Source of the DNA: Collybiopsis luxurians FD-317 M1
Lineage: Eukaryota; Basidiomycota; Agaricomycetes; Agaricales; Omphalotaceae
Assembly (NCBI GenBank): GCA_000827265.1
Contig: KN834832.1
Span: forward strand, 20,169 to 84,168
Reading direction: 5' to 3'
Length of the DNA stretch: 64,000 nt
Below the pieces are notes generated by a model. It saw only the letters and a program-made list of their open reading frames with translations, did not search any database and was not told where the DNA came from. The translations under genes and the position numbers were made by a program. Positions 1 to 12,100 of the stretch are shown here, one piece after another (the stretch's first letter is position 1; every line of letters starts with the position of its first letter).

Positions 1-1
1 G

Positions 2-1665
2 AAGCAGTGGCTTCAAGCTTATAGTTCCATATCATCTGGAAATGCAAAAGAAAGAGCTGTTATTAGGCAGTTTAGATTTTCAGGGCTGGAGAAATGGAAA
101 GTTCCAGAGATCATTGGAATCTTACCTCTTATTCTCCATGCATCTTTGGCACTTTTCTTTGTTGGCCTTTCATTATATGTATCTGAGCTGCACCAGTCAC
201 TCTGTTGGATTGTAGTTGCAGTTACAATCCTTGCATTTTCAATGTACTTGGGGAGCATTTTCCTGACACCAATTTGGTTGGAATGCCCTTACAGGATACC
301 ACTGCTTTTCAAACCAGTAAATTATATAATGCATCCATACAAGGCATTGAAAAGGTTACTTTTTAATTCGGATGGTCTTCTGCAATCTCTGAAAGATGCT
401 GAGCAAAATTTGCTTATAAACCATTTTCGCAACATCAGGATGTCTACTGATATCATTGCATGGTTGTGTACTTTACAGTCAAATTCATCCATTCAAGAGA
501 TTGTTTCTCATACCCTGCATGGGATTTTCACTGGATTTTTGACTAAAGATAATTTTCAAAATTCTTGGTACCATGAGCATTTGCTCAATGTGCTAAAATT
601 TAAACTTGAATCAGAGCATATCACCATGCTGTCTCAAACAATTTGCAATGCTCTAGCACAAATCAAGGATCCTAACAGTTATGATGCCAAAATCTGGCCT
701 TCTGTTGTTTCCAAGTGGATTCAACTCCCAGATCATAGTTCCTTTCCAGAATTTGATAAGGAGATGATGAAAAATTCCCTGTTGAAGGCTGCCACAGATG
801 ACAGTGAATCAGTATTGACAAGGTTCATTGAGATAATAGAGGAACACAAAACTAAGTTTCCCCAGGCACTTGATTGGTATTCTGATGCATTATATGAGGC
901 CTCCGAATCTGGCCATTTGGATATTGCTAAAATTTTGGTCAAATATGGAGCAAAAAAAAGAAGTACAATGGTGGATACAGATATGATGACTATGAAAGTG
1001 CAACCGAGGCTGCTGCAGGAAAGGGAAAATTGGACCTGGTTAAATACTTGCTCAAAAATACCATTGACTCTGAGGTTGATTCAACCGAGGAATGTCAAAG
1101 GTCACTCCAAGCGGCAGCACATAGGGGTAAACTGGATGTTGTCCAATTCTTGTTGGCCAAAGGGGTAAATGTCAATGCAACAGGAGAACCATATGGTACT
1201 CCATTGCAGGCTGCAGCCTGTAGGAGTCTAGATATTGTAAAGTTGCTTGTAGAACATGGGGCGGATGTCAATATACAAGCAGAACCATTCAACACTGCAC
1301 TGCAAGCAGCGGCTCGTTGGGGGCACCTGGATATTGTGAAATTCTTAGTGGAAAACAATGCAGATGTCAATCTCAAAGGGGGGGAATATGGCACTGCACT
1401 GCAAGCAGCGGCATACTGGGGATACCTGGATATTGTTCGATTCCTAGTAGAAAATGGTGCAAATGTCAATATACAAGGAGGGTATTATGGAACAGCACTT
1501 CAAGCAGCTGCTACACTACACCTGGATATTGTAAAATTCCTAGTAGAGAAAGGTGCAGATGTCAATATCCAAGGAGGGGAATTTGGAACAGCATTGAAAG
1601 CAGCACTTGCCCGCAAGAATAAGGATATTGCACAGTACTTAAGGGATCATGGAGCTCAAGATTAA
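2..1665 (+). pseudogene. DUF6535-ankyrin repeat protein, copy 1 (5' end outside window, frameshifted)
   Basis: The frame open from base 2 encodes the membrane part of a DUF6535 protein: two hydrophobic segments (about bases 110-190 and 195-260), then a helical region ending near EEHKTKF. Ankyrin repeats follow in another frame from about 980 to 1665, with typical GTALQAAA and LDIVKFLVE units, about seven in all. The two frames meet at a run of eight A (952-959). The inverted paralogue at 9278-11736 has nine A there and stays in frame, so this copy has lost one A, or the run was miscalled. Family knowledge: DUF6535 proteins are membrane-anchored proteins common in Agaricomycetes, often with C-terminal ankyrin repeats; their role is unknown. 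The N-terminal exons lie before the window. If the missing A is a sequencing error, this is an intact gene. Confidence 0.85.
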
Positions 1666-2250
1666 TTCTGAATCTGTGGGCTGTGATTGTCTTACAGCAG
1701 CTCCCCCTCTTCCATCTCATGTCTCACACTAGTTATAGTATTCAATTACCTCAGTTTATGCAGATTATATGTACCATGCAGTTACTTCCTAAATATATGT
1801 CTTGATTCTGTGTAACATATTTAACTTGAATAAGGAAAAAATTTTATGCAGTCTTTTTGATTGAGCAAAGAAATTGAATCATGATCCAGTCTTTCAAGAT
1901 ATGAGACTCTTAAATGCTAACTTGAACAATTTTTTTGTTGAGAATTCCTTGCTGCACCAGTGAGCAGAGGCTGCCTCTATAAGCATGCAGTAAATGGATG
2001 ACAAGGTAGGTTTGAACATGAGGCTCAAGTCTGATACAACCCCCGAAACATGATTGGACTTCACAGAGAACTAATCTCTAAAGGATCAATACTCACAAAA
2101 CTTCCACATTAACCATAAGCAGTAATTAGTGGACAAGACTCAACAAACCATACACCAAAATACCCTAAGTAACCTTCTCAAAAGATTCAAGATGTCGGTA
2201 AGTATAAATAATGATTCGCTACTACCCTTCGTACTGTGTATGTCATGAAT
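1666..2250. other. 3' flank of the ankyrin gene, then unassigned sequence
   Basis: Bases 1666 to about 1835 match, in inverted orientation, the 3' flank of the second ankyrin copy (about 9277 down to 9105), so the duplicated unit includes roughly 170 bases after the stop. From 1835 to 2250 I see no gene or RNA. Confidence 0.6.
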
Positions 2251-2328
2251 TAAATGATGAACAACTCAAAAAATGATAAATGCTATGAAGGATATGTATG
2301 TAAAACCGCGCGCTATAGTCAACTAACT

Positions 2329-3417
2329 CTATACCGTCTTCGCAGACCCATTACTCATCTCCGCCTCGATCTTCTGCCACTTAGCCTCGTTCCACGGTCC
2401 CTCGTCACTCAACGAACACCCCTTCCCACATGTGCAACCACCCCCAAGCTCTTTCGGCAAATTCTCCTTCGGGATCTGAGCCAACAACGTGTCTTTATAG
2501 TCCTTGCCCAAGATCGCAATCTTCGCCACTGTCACCTCGTCCAACCAGGGCTTAATGACCGTCCATACACCACTAAACAACCACGGAGCATTGATGATGT
2601 AGAATTTACCCATGCATTCGGGGTAACGGTCTTGGCCGATGGATGAGGCGGCCATGACGTAGTCTTTAACACGATAGAAATTGGAGAGAGAGACGTCTTT
2701 GAGGTCGAGAATGGTGCAGGATGTTTCGACGGGGTGGCCGACGGCAGCGGAACAGGCGGGGAGACGGGAGGTTATAAATTTCTCGTACTCCCAGACGAGA
2801 CGTTTGAGGAGACGGTCTTGCGTCGTGCACGCATAGAGGGCTTTGAAGTCGAGTTTTCCGAGTTGTTCAATGTAGATCGGGCGACCATCCTAGCATCCAT
2901 TGAAGGGCAGGCGATAGGGAGAAGACAGCGAGACATACCTTGTCCATCTTATGATAAAATTGCGGGTAATACTTGTCTACTTCCTCCTTCTCTGGGAAGT
3001 CAAAGTTTCTACGCGGTTGATCAGCTAGTGTATTTCCAAAAAGTCGAGGAAGACGTACTTTACGATATCATCAACTCCAAACTCTTTCCTCCATTTTTCG
3101 CAATCGATTATCATTGCCTTCGCTAAGGCGACGTCAAATTTTCGTGCTCTGAGGAATCTAACGCACAGAAGGAGCTCAGGGTACTAAGTCGAAAAAATAG
3201 GAGCGAAAGAAACGAACCGTAAAAGCGTGGCATCATCCATTCTTTCCTCGACAAAAACCCCCTCTTCTCGAAGCTCTTTCTTGAACTTGTCCAGGGCATG
3301 CTGCTGCGGAACCGTCAAATTACCGAGGCGTCCAGGTAAAGGCTTGTAGTTCGGGTCGGTAACCCCCTGTGGCATCGCGCTGGCACTCGCCTGTGCTGGT
3401 GCTTCTAAATTGGACAT
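2329..3417 (-). CDS. SEC14: Sec14-like phosphatidylinositol/phosphatidylcholine transfer protein (CRAL-TRIO)
   Basis: Four exons join in phase: 3417-3218, 3157-3059, 3008-2939 and 2889-2329, with introns of 60, 50 and 49 nt with GT-AG ends. The product is 309 residues; yeast Sec14 is 304. The CRAL-TRIO N-terminal part shows [12 protein letters not shown]. The lipid-binding domain shows [14 protein letters not shown], then [20 protein letters not shown] and ELGGGCTC, all characteristic of Sec14. Family knowledge: Sec14 is a cytosolic/Golgi lipid-transfer protein that keeps phosphoinositide levels suited to secretory vesicle formation. No lesion is visible, so this is probably a functional housekeeping gene and a useful synteny anchor. 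The start was chosen as the first ATG that gives the usual N-terminal length. Confidence 0.93.
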
Positions 3418-4882
3418 TCTCGGCGAATTGTCGAAGGATTTTGGTTAAGAAGAAAATATAGAGAAAATCTAGAGGTATTCTATCCGATAAACGAGCGAAT
3501 ACGAGTGTTGCTGGGGTATGATTAGAATGCGGAAATGACAAGGAGATGGTGGTCAAAAGTCAAGGCGTGAAAAAGGCCCCGGCGCCCTTCACTCCTGATA
3601 CAGCTGTCACGCGGGCCGGACCACCTCCTTTAGGCCCCTGCCGAGTCCACCGTCGCCGGTTCTAAATTGACCACTGCATCGATCCCCGCTCCCCACAGCT
3701 GCGCACTACGGTCTTTTTTCCGCTCCATTTCATCGAAATACCTCCTAAAATCGCGACTTGGTAAAGATGATATTCAACGTCAAACAACCCGGCGCAAACG
3801 GAAATCGCTTGCGGAGGCCTTCGCAGCTCCTAGAAGTATTTGCGACAATAGCGGATTTATTGAACTGCCACCGACTGCACTGGCAGCGAGTTTGTTTCTC
3901 CCAATTCTAATTCGCCGCGCACCGCTTTTGAATCAGGCTGCTCGTCGATCTTCTCACTGTCCATCTTAACGCTGGTGACGCGAACACAAAAATTATACAG
4001 AAGATCAATCATTCTTATACTGCCACCCTAGGACCGCCCGAGACCTATGTACTAGATTGGTTCACGAAAGGAATGCGATTCGAAATCTTATCTATCGTCG
4101 ACCTTCTCAAAGTCCGGTCTGTCTCTTCCGCATACTTTCACGTTAAGCTGAAATGTTTTAAAAGCCTATCCCCAGAGAATCTTTGATATTCCTGTGATCG
4201 CCCCCAACAAATCAACTTTTCTTGATACGTTCAGACTGCCAAGCCGATAACTAGTGCTCTATCCTCTGATCTTATAATTCATGCTTGCAGTCTTGCTTTC
4301 ACTCATCGTTTAGTACACACCGGATACAGACGTTATGTTCGAAAAACAGCAATTACTGTGCATCCTGTCTGAGTCACAGACAGGCAGTGGCTACTCTTAG
4401 ATAACGAGGGGGCTTCGATTTGAATTCTCGTCGGACAGTTGCGAATAATCGCTAAATGTAAGTCCTCATGATTCCGAGTTCTAGTAGTAGTAAGCTGCGT
4501 ACTTCTTTTAGGGGATCAGCGAGCTGGATGTCGGCAAACGTCAGTGTACATCCACGTCTGGCAATTGTGTGCCGGAGTGTTGCGTCGAAGCCTTACAGGA
4601 GCCGTACGTTTTGCATTCTCCCATCGTTCCGTTCTTCCGCAGTTCAGTTTACTTGGCAGAGGGTAGATTCATAGTATCTATCTGTTCTCCGTCACTCACT
4701 TTGCGAATCTCTCGATCATCTAAGTCAACTGTCCCGCTATAACATTCCTGGGCAAGTAGAAAACTTCGTGCAGAGGGAAGATAGATCATACCTGCGTCGC
4801 GCCCCAGTGGACTAATCAAGTGCATACATATCCGGTTTGTGTTCAAGAGTCGAGGCGAACTTTGGCGAAGCCCAAAGTCGAA
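3418..4882. other. Intergenic sequence without a supported gene
   Basis: Only short unrelated reading frames occur. A stretch at about 4070-4160 (+) reads MRFEILSIVDLLKVRSVSS, loosely like an F-box, but there is no continuation, so I do not call it. Confidence 0.4.
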
Positions 4883-5668
4883 CTAAAGATTCAAGCAAAT
4901 TGTCTCGTCATCGTTGACACTGTATCCCTTCACATTCACGTAGAATTTGGCTATGTAGCGACATATGGAGCTATGAGTTACTTACTGTCCAAGCAATGCA
5001 TTGACCGGCTAACGAACCTTTTGGAATCTCCTTGGGCAAGTCAACTATGTACTCCAAGTCAAAATCGCCTTTTTCAACTGGACATCGGATGCTCGCCTTA
5101 TCGTTGCCACTGTGGAACAAAGTGTGAACACTGAACGAGAGAAGATGAGCTCAACTCGATCTAAAAGTATTTACAGTGGTTCGCAAACGTCAAACTTTCC
5201 TATAAGGAGTGATGGCCCCAACTTCGACGGTCACTATAGCATAGGCGCTTTCTTTTTTGTCAAAAGACCAGTTAGTCCCATCCTTTTCTCAATGCTATGG
5301 AGCAAATCAACCTCGGTGGGCTTGATAACCTTCCCCGTCATCCTCACTGACAATGGCTGTCCACCAGGAGGAAGATCGGGAGACACTTCAATAGTATTAA
5401 ACTTGAATAGTGTCCGTTTCTTCGCCTAAAATAGGACATTTGAGAAAAACGTGTCAGATTCACGAACTCGGAGACTGACCATAGTTTGTCCAAGAGAATC
5501 CGCTTTGGAGGCCAAGAGAAACAGAACCAACGAAGGAAATGGAGGAAAGGACAGCAATGAGAAGACGGAGCATAGGTAGCCAGCCAATGGTTCGGTGAAG
5601 GTAGGAATTGGTAGGTGCCTCGCAAGAACCGGTGCAAACTGCGTCGATTCTACAAAACCTGGGAGCAT
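4883..5668 (-). pseudogene. NPC2/MD-2-related lipid-recognition (ML) domain protein, decayed
   Basis: Exon 1 (5668-5480) carries a hydrophobic signal-like segment (LCSVFSLLSFPPFPSLVLFLL). After a 54-nt intron, exon 2 (from 5425) reads FNTIEVSPDLPPGGQPLSV, the ML-domain start. Later exons give FDVCEPL, then IRCPVEKGDFDLEYIVDLPK, then AKFYVNVKGYSVNDDETICL, matching fungal NPC2 order and cysteine spacing. Exon 3 is damaged: the GAYAIVTV block lies in a different frame from the blocks around it. This fits one lost G near 5242 and one gained G near 5224, which cancel each other but leave TAG and TGA between them. The final codon is a TAG (4885-4883) where a Lys is expected, a few residues short of the usual end. 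Family role: secreted or vacuolar sterol/phospholipid binding. Two base-call errors could explain exon 3, so decay is likely but not certain. Confidence 0.8.
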
Positions 5669-8139
5669 TGGTGCACGTCGATTTATACTACGCGAGAAAA
5701 AAGAGCATTATTTTTGCAGAAGAGATGGGTAGCGAGTAAGGGTCTGCTACGTACCCCCTTCGAGGGTCATCCAAAGTAATTTTCTTCCCAGACACGGTGT
5801 GTTGCATGAACGCGCCATCGCTACTTTTCATATCATCAGTTGCGAAAATGTTGGTCGAAGATGTCTGAGAAGTTCGTCGGTCCACCTGAGGGCTGTACAT
5901 TACTGGCAGAAGCCATCAGCGTAGTCTACTGGAAATGACAGTATCGTGTGGGGACGAAGCAGTCTAGTGGCTGACAGAGAGATACTGGGTTGTACCTGTG
6001 TGAAGAGGTTCCGAGGTGTTCATACTGGGTTCACACATGCCTTGAGTCATTAACCTCCGGGGAGTGAGTAGTCTACGTGACCTTCGCGAGATCTACTACC
6101 GACGCCATGACAGCAGACGAAACGTATTTTCAAGATTGACTGGCGGGGTAAGTTTGAATCAGAAGGATAGCACAGGCGTAAAACGATGCGTCAAGGGAGA
6201 ACAGAATGCGAAACCAAAAGCGGTACGATCCATCACCAGTCGAAACATTTCCGGTAGAAATACTCAAGTAGCTGTTAAATTAGCTTTCGCTTCACGAGCG
6301 AGACAAAACTTCCTGGATTCCTAAAGACGATCGCAAGATTCCTTCATCTTCCTCCTTTTTCCATCTGAGCCGCCGCTGGGGATAGAGGGCTGCTCTTCCA
6401 AAAATACCACCCTAGTGACCGTCAAAACGAGTACTTAGGAGGCCTGCGGTGAAACTGATGAGGCGAGTAGACTGTCGGAGGATATGATGACTAGTGGAAT
6501 ATGGTAAAAGTTCCGATTCAGAATCTCCTCCAAGTCCTCGGAAGCGCAGGGTGGAGATGGAGGCAAAAGTGATCTTCGTTTTGAAATATAGACGCCTATG
6601 GGCGCTAAAGACCACACAGTTGAATCACCACAGCGACCACCTGATTCTCAAAACCTAGAACCCTATGAAAGCTTCTAAGAAAGTAAGGCGATACGCCAGA
6701 GAATTCGAGAAAGAATAGGTAAGCTGTGCAGCTCCGGTATAAGAATTCACACATACGGAGAAAATGCACGGCACGGTTCTACCCTCTTGGATAAGATAAG
6801 GCGTCAGCTCAATTCGAGCCTGTGGGTAGAGTGCTCAATTGAAGAGTTCAACACCTTCGATTGAGTATTGAATATATATCAGTGTTTTTGGCTAGGGCTT
6901 GGCCCCATGCGGACCGGCAGGAGGAGGAGGAACAAAGGCAACCCGCAAGGACAAAGCCTGGAGCTTCCGGTGGATGACCGGTCGCTGCATGAGAGAGAAC
7001 AGGGTGTGGAGGGTTGGGAAAACGCGATATTGAGCTGAGGACGATGAAGGCGGAGGCAGGAAAACTAGGGCGCCTAAACGGCCGGCGCTGTAAACCGTTC
7101 ACTTATCTTATCCGCCGAGAAGCCACTTCGCTGGCTTCTCTAGGAATCTCTTGATCGCTTGAATGACATCCGAGTCACGACAAAACACTGGCCATTCATA
7201 GACTACAGTGCGGATTCAACTCCGCGGAACAGCTGAGAAGAACGCAATCTTGATTGATGTAAATATATGCCCGAGTTGTTCCACTGGCACTGCTAGGACT
7301 CGGGAGCCGTCGAAGCTAGGTGGCTGCAAACGTCACGTCAGTTTACATTCTTCTCTTCGATTATTGCGTGGATATCTTTGGATCTGTACGCTTTCTATTC
7401 TCTCATCCGAGCTGTTTCATCTCTCCTCTCAGCTCCCTGTCTTGCCGTCAGTTGTTCTGACCTTTTCCAGCGATTGGGTACGTCAGCTAAATTGTATTCT
7501 CTTAGCATAAATCTTTCTTACTTTCTGTTTTTCTTTTTCTCCTCAACTGTTCATCAATCACTAAAACGCTTTTCTCCGGTTATCTGCTCCTCGGCTCATT
7601 TCGTTTTCGGCTTCAGCATCCCGCCGAAAGGAATATTCTACGGTGTGCGCATAACACCGCTCTCTTAAACATTGCCTCCTCCAATGTCTGAGCGACCATC
7701 TCCCGAGCGGCCTGCCGAACTAATGGTTGCAAAGTGTTCAGTAAGACTTGATATGTAAGCCATCACTTTCTGCCCTCAACTACTAACGTACTCCTCCAAA
7801 TTTACTTCCCGCGGGCACAGGTAAACGTCACCGTGGTGGTACAGATAGGTCTCCTCCTGGTAGTCTTACTCCCGAGTCGCAGATTTTCATAAGGTTTCGA
7901 TACTGACACCAACGTCAGTTTAGATCAAGTTGTGACGATAACGGTATTCCGCTGATGTGGATGGGGATTGAAATCCCGGATGAACGGAATGGGAGCCTAA
8001 CATAAGGCAATTCCTGGTCAAAGATGAAGTGATCTGCAACGTCACCGGAGCGGACCGGAATTTTATCTTTAAACAGCGTTTGAAGTTTCAAACCCCAAAA
8101 GTGGATTTACTAAATCTTTCCAGCTAACGCGTTGACGTT
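5669..8139. other. Long region without a recognised gene
   Basis: No reading frame above about 100 codons resembles a known family on either strand. One possible short spliced frame begins at 7684 (MSERPSPERPAELMVAKCS, donor at 7741, acceptor near 7821, continuing KRHRGGTDRSPPGS) but stops within about 30 codons. It may be the start of a lost gene. Confidence 0.35.
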
Positions 8140-9107
8140 TTACTTGCACGCGCTTTTTGTACAGTTGGTCAATCTAACTTTTTCTGTTAGACTCGGACTA
8201 CGTAGATCCCAGAATATCATCGAATGCAGCTTGGATTGACCCGGCTGTATCAAAGACGGCTCAGTTTCGCAACTTTGCCCTACCAAACATCGACCAATTG
8301 AAAAATTCAGTTGAAATCCAATACTTGACCCATTCTCTACCAAGGCATTATCCATGGGTCTCAATTTCTTTATCACCTTGCTAAGCCGTGTAGCGTTGGT
8401 TATTCTGACTTTTAAACCGATTACAATTAACCTAGATGGCCGATCATCGGACTGCGCTTGGCCTGAACTCTCAATAGCTGCGACCCATTGCTCCAATAAC
8501 AGAAGAGGCAATGAGTCAGAAGGGAGTCTGAGCTCCCGGAAGAGTGCCTTTCGTAATGCTTACATGAGGACAATTCCGGATATCGGGCGAGGATGCTGAA
8601 GGTGTTCACTGCAAACGGAACATTGTCCCTGCTAAACCCAATCTCGAGGATGACTTTCGATACAGTTTCTACAGTTATCCACGGGTACTTGTATGCCTGA
8701 AATATTAAAGGTTGTGAACTTCAAATGTTCGTATAGTTTTGAGTTACTTACTTCGTTTGGAGTGAAAAATATTCCAAGCCTCAAAGCGACATTGAATGCA
8801 AGGGCCATGCCCCGTTGAGCTCTGTCCCACAAATTTGGCCGAGCCGCAACGAGACAGCACCGAGTCCGCTTCTGGCTAAAATCTGCCAACATATGTCAAT
8901 GTTACCGAGATAAGACGTCCAGGTCTGCAGGTATACCCTTGCTGCTACATATTTACTCTCTCCATACCCCGATCCTACAGCGAAATTCGTATCTACCACC
9001 AGCTTTTCGGGATATTGACCATCTGCTTCACTCCAGGACTGGACCATACTACAAGATGAATTAAAGAGACTACTCAATAGAAAATATTGCATAAATTTTT
9101 TCTTCAT
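8140..9107 (-). pseudogene. NRPS-like enzyme, C-terminal half of the thioester-reductase (SDR-type) domain
   Basis: The minus strand reads AVGSGYGESKYVAAR, the catalytic Tyr-x-x-x-Lys block (YGESK at about 8966) of carboxylic/thioester reductases, then after an intron of about 54 nt ILARSGLGAVSLRLGQICG and NGAW, which in this family precede the NADPH/substrate pocket. Further on, TVETVSKVILEIGFSRDNV and LPLLLLEQWVAAIE match the C-terminal part of fungal NRPS-like reductases (A-T-R enzymes). At least two frameshifts are needed, after NGAW and within VPVD/TVETV, so it is dead. The fragment begins abruptly where the 3' flank of the ankyrin gene copy 2 ends (about 9107). The upstream half of the same domain is at 12101-12700. 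Confidence 0.75.
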
Positions 9108-9277
9108 CCAAGTTAAATATGTTACACAGAATCAAGACATATACTTAGGAAGTAATTGAATGGTACATATGATCTGCATAAACAAAGGTAATTGAATACT
9201 GCAGAATAAACTAGTGTAAGACATGAGATGGAAGAGCAGGAGTTATTGCAAGATAATTATAGCCCATAGATTCAGAA

Positions 9278-11736
9278 TTAGTCCCGAGCTCCCTGTTCCC
9301 GCAAATACTGGGCAATATCCTTTTTGTTGTAGAAAAGTGCTGCTTTCAATGCTGTTTCATATTCTCCTCCTTGGATATTGACATCTGCACCTTTTTCTAA
9401 CAGGAATTTTACAATATTTAGGTTGTTTAGAGCAGCTGCTTGAAGTGCTGTTCCATTATACCCTCCTTGTATATTAACATTTGCACCATTTTCTACTAGA
9501 ATTTGAACAATATCCAGGAGTCCCCAATAGGCCGCTGCTTGCAGTGCAGTGCCATAATACCCCCCTTGGAGATTGACATCTGCATTATTTTCCACTAAGA
9601 ATTTCACAATATCCAGGTGCCCCCAACGAGCCGCTGCTTGCAACGCAGTGTGGTATGGTTCTGCTTGTATATTGACATCTGCCCCATGTTCTACAAATAA
9701 TTTCACAATGTCTAGACTCCTACAGGCTGCAGCTTGTAGTGCAGTGCCATGTGGTTCTCCTGTCCTATTGACATCTACACCTTTAATCAGTAAAAATTGG
9801 ACAACATGCAATTTTCCCCAATGTGCTGCCAGTTGGAGTGACCTTTGACATTCCTCAGTTGAATCAACCTCAGAGGCAATGGGGCTTTCAAGTAAGAACT
9901 GAACCAGGTCCAAATTTCCCTCTCCAGCAGCAGCCTCAGTTGCACTGTCATAGTAAGGATATCCACTCTTGTACTTTTTTTTTGTTCCATATTTGGCCAA
10001 AATTTTGGCAATGTCCAAATGGCCAGATCTGGAGGCCTCATATAATGCATCAGAATATCAATCAAGTGCTATGGAAAACTTAGTCTTGTGTTCTTCTATG
10101 ATCTGAATGACTTTTGTCAAAGCTAATTCATTGCCCGTTGTAGTAGCCTTCAGCAAGGACACCTTAATCATCGTATCAAATCTTGGAAAAGTTATATGTT
10201 CTGGGAGTTGAATCCACTTGGAAATGATAGATGGCCAGATTTTTGCATTATAGCTACCATGATCCTTGATTTGTGCTAGAGTATTACACAGTAATTGGGA
10301 GAGCATAGATATATGCTCAGATTTAAGTTTAAGGTTCAGTGCATTGAGTAATGGTTTGTAGTCCCATTCATTTTCATTGCTCAAGATTCCCGTAAAGATC
10401 CCATGCAGAGCCTGTAAAACAATCTCTTGAATGGATGAATTGGATTGCAGAGTACATAGCCAGGCAATATTACCTGCAGACACTATGTCAAGCATGGAAA
10501 CATGGAATGTGAGCTGTGATTTCAGCATGCCAAGCTCAGCATCTTTCAAAGATCCAGGGAGAGTTTTCATTCCAGAGAACACACTGTTGAAAGCTTTATA
10601 AGGATGAATTATATAATTAATTGGTTTGAAAAGCAATGGTATTCTGTAAGGGCACTCCAGACAGACTGGGGTTAGGAAAATGCTGCCTAGGTACATTGAA
10701 AATGCAAAGATTGTAATTGTGACAACAATCCAGCATAATGACTGCTGAATTTCAGCAACATATAAAGACAGCCCAACAAAGAAAAGTGCCAAAGATGCAT
10801 GGAGAATAAGAGGTAAGATTCCAATGATCTCTGGGACTTTCCATTTCTCCAGTCCTGAAAATCTAAACTGCCTAATAACAGCTCTTTCTTTGGCATTTCC
10901 AGATGATATGGAACTATAAGCTTGAAGCCATTGTTTCACCAATACAGATAAAAGGGCAGTGGCAAGTGACAAAGAGAGACTTGCAAAGAATAGACCATTG
11001 ATCCATAGGTCATTGTTGCTTGGGATGACATTGCTTAGATCAACTGATGAAGCTGGGATAGCCTTAATCTCTGTTACATTTCCTGCTGCTCTGAGTAACT
11101 TGACCTGCTCTAAAAGCAAGGCAGCAGTGATTTGAGAGTAGTCAGGCTGTAGAGAGTCTACAGTGGCCACAACAAATGTGGTCACAACTGCAGAGAAAAG
11201 TGCAGCCTGTAATTTTTACCAAGGGATGTTTAGTTCATGTTGTTGATGCTCACTGAATACTTACAAATATCAGAAGAGAGTCAATGGTATCTTTGAAACC
11301 TCTCAGCATCTCATCATCATAGTTTTCGGCCTCATCAAGATAGACCTTCCAGACCCGGGCATTTTCCTTGAACTCTTGACCAAGGGGATCTGGGGCATAT
11401 TTTTCTGCATAGTTGTATGACCGAGTTCCTGCATTCAGTTGGTAAAATTGTCAATACACACCAGTTGAATATGAAATGCTTACCAGTATATGGTGATTGA
11501 TATGGTGATTGATACGGAGGAATTCCAAAGTAGCGGGCTCCCTCATTATCCTTCTTGTTCCCAGGTAAGGGTAGTGAACCATGTGTTGGGATTGTTCTAT
11601 CCTGTGGAGTTTCCTCGGTGACCGAATCATGGAAAGTGTCCGTATGGACACTTTCAATTTCCATAGCAACATGATTCCCTTGCGGGGGTTCATCTCTGCT
11701 GGGGTTTGCGAGAGGGGCTTGTTCCCGGTTAGACAT
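9278..11736 (-). pseudogene. DUF6535-ankyrin repeat protein, copy 2 (complete but for one premature TGA)
   Basis: Exons 11736-11484, 11428-11265 and 11206-9278 join in phase, with introns of 55 and 58 nt. Exon 2 to 3 reads MLRGFKDTIDSLLIF then AALFSAVVTTFVVATV, the DUF6535 signature. Hydrophobic segments, a helical stretch and about seven ankyrin repeats follow, ending AQYLREQGARD. The frame is open for about 781 codons except for TGA at 10060-10058, where copy 1 has TGG (Trp in LDWYSDALYEAS). The frame resumes immediately after, so this is a single G-to-A change. The A-run that is broken in copy 1 is nine long here (T run 9975-9983 on the plus strand) and in frame. It lies in inverted orientation to copy 1 and between two parts of a reductase pseudogene. 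Truncation at the TGA would leave a membrane protein without its ankyrin tail. Confidence 0.88.
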
Positions 11737-11793
11737 AGTGATATAACAATCAGGGCAGGGAAAAGGTGGAAAAGTCGAATGGTCAATGGGCAC

Positions 11794-11801
11794 TTTATAT
11801 A
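11794..11801 (-). promoter_or_regulatory. TATA box of DUF6535-ankyrin copy 2
   Basis: TATATAAA on the minus strand, 58 nt before the ATG at 11736. Confidence 0.5.
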
Positions 11802-12100
11802 ATGCTCAAATTGCTTCGTGAATCTCCGCTGTCAGAGTCTTTGTGTCAGTATGTATTGCTGTTTATCAACTGATATTTCTCACGTTTCTTTATGCCGCTG
11901 AAACTGCGGGTCTCCGCTTCGGTTTCTACCTCCGCCGGCTGAACTGAATTTGGGGATGAGGGTTTAGAGATGGTAAATACCTATACTGACGTTTGCGGAC
12001 CTTCCTACTTTCCAGAAATCACAACCATAAGGACTCATATTGATCACTCTGTCCGGGGGAATTAGAACCTCCTCATTATCTAAGAGTGGTTACTGCCTAT

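Noticed and set aside
3667..3969. 100-codon plus-strand frame as a gene
   Set aside because: No family likeness, no splice continuation, compositional bias expected of a chance frame.
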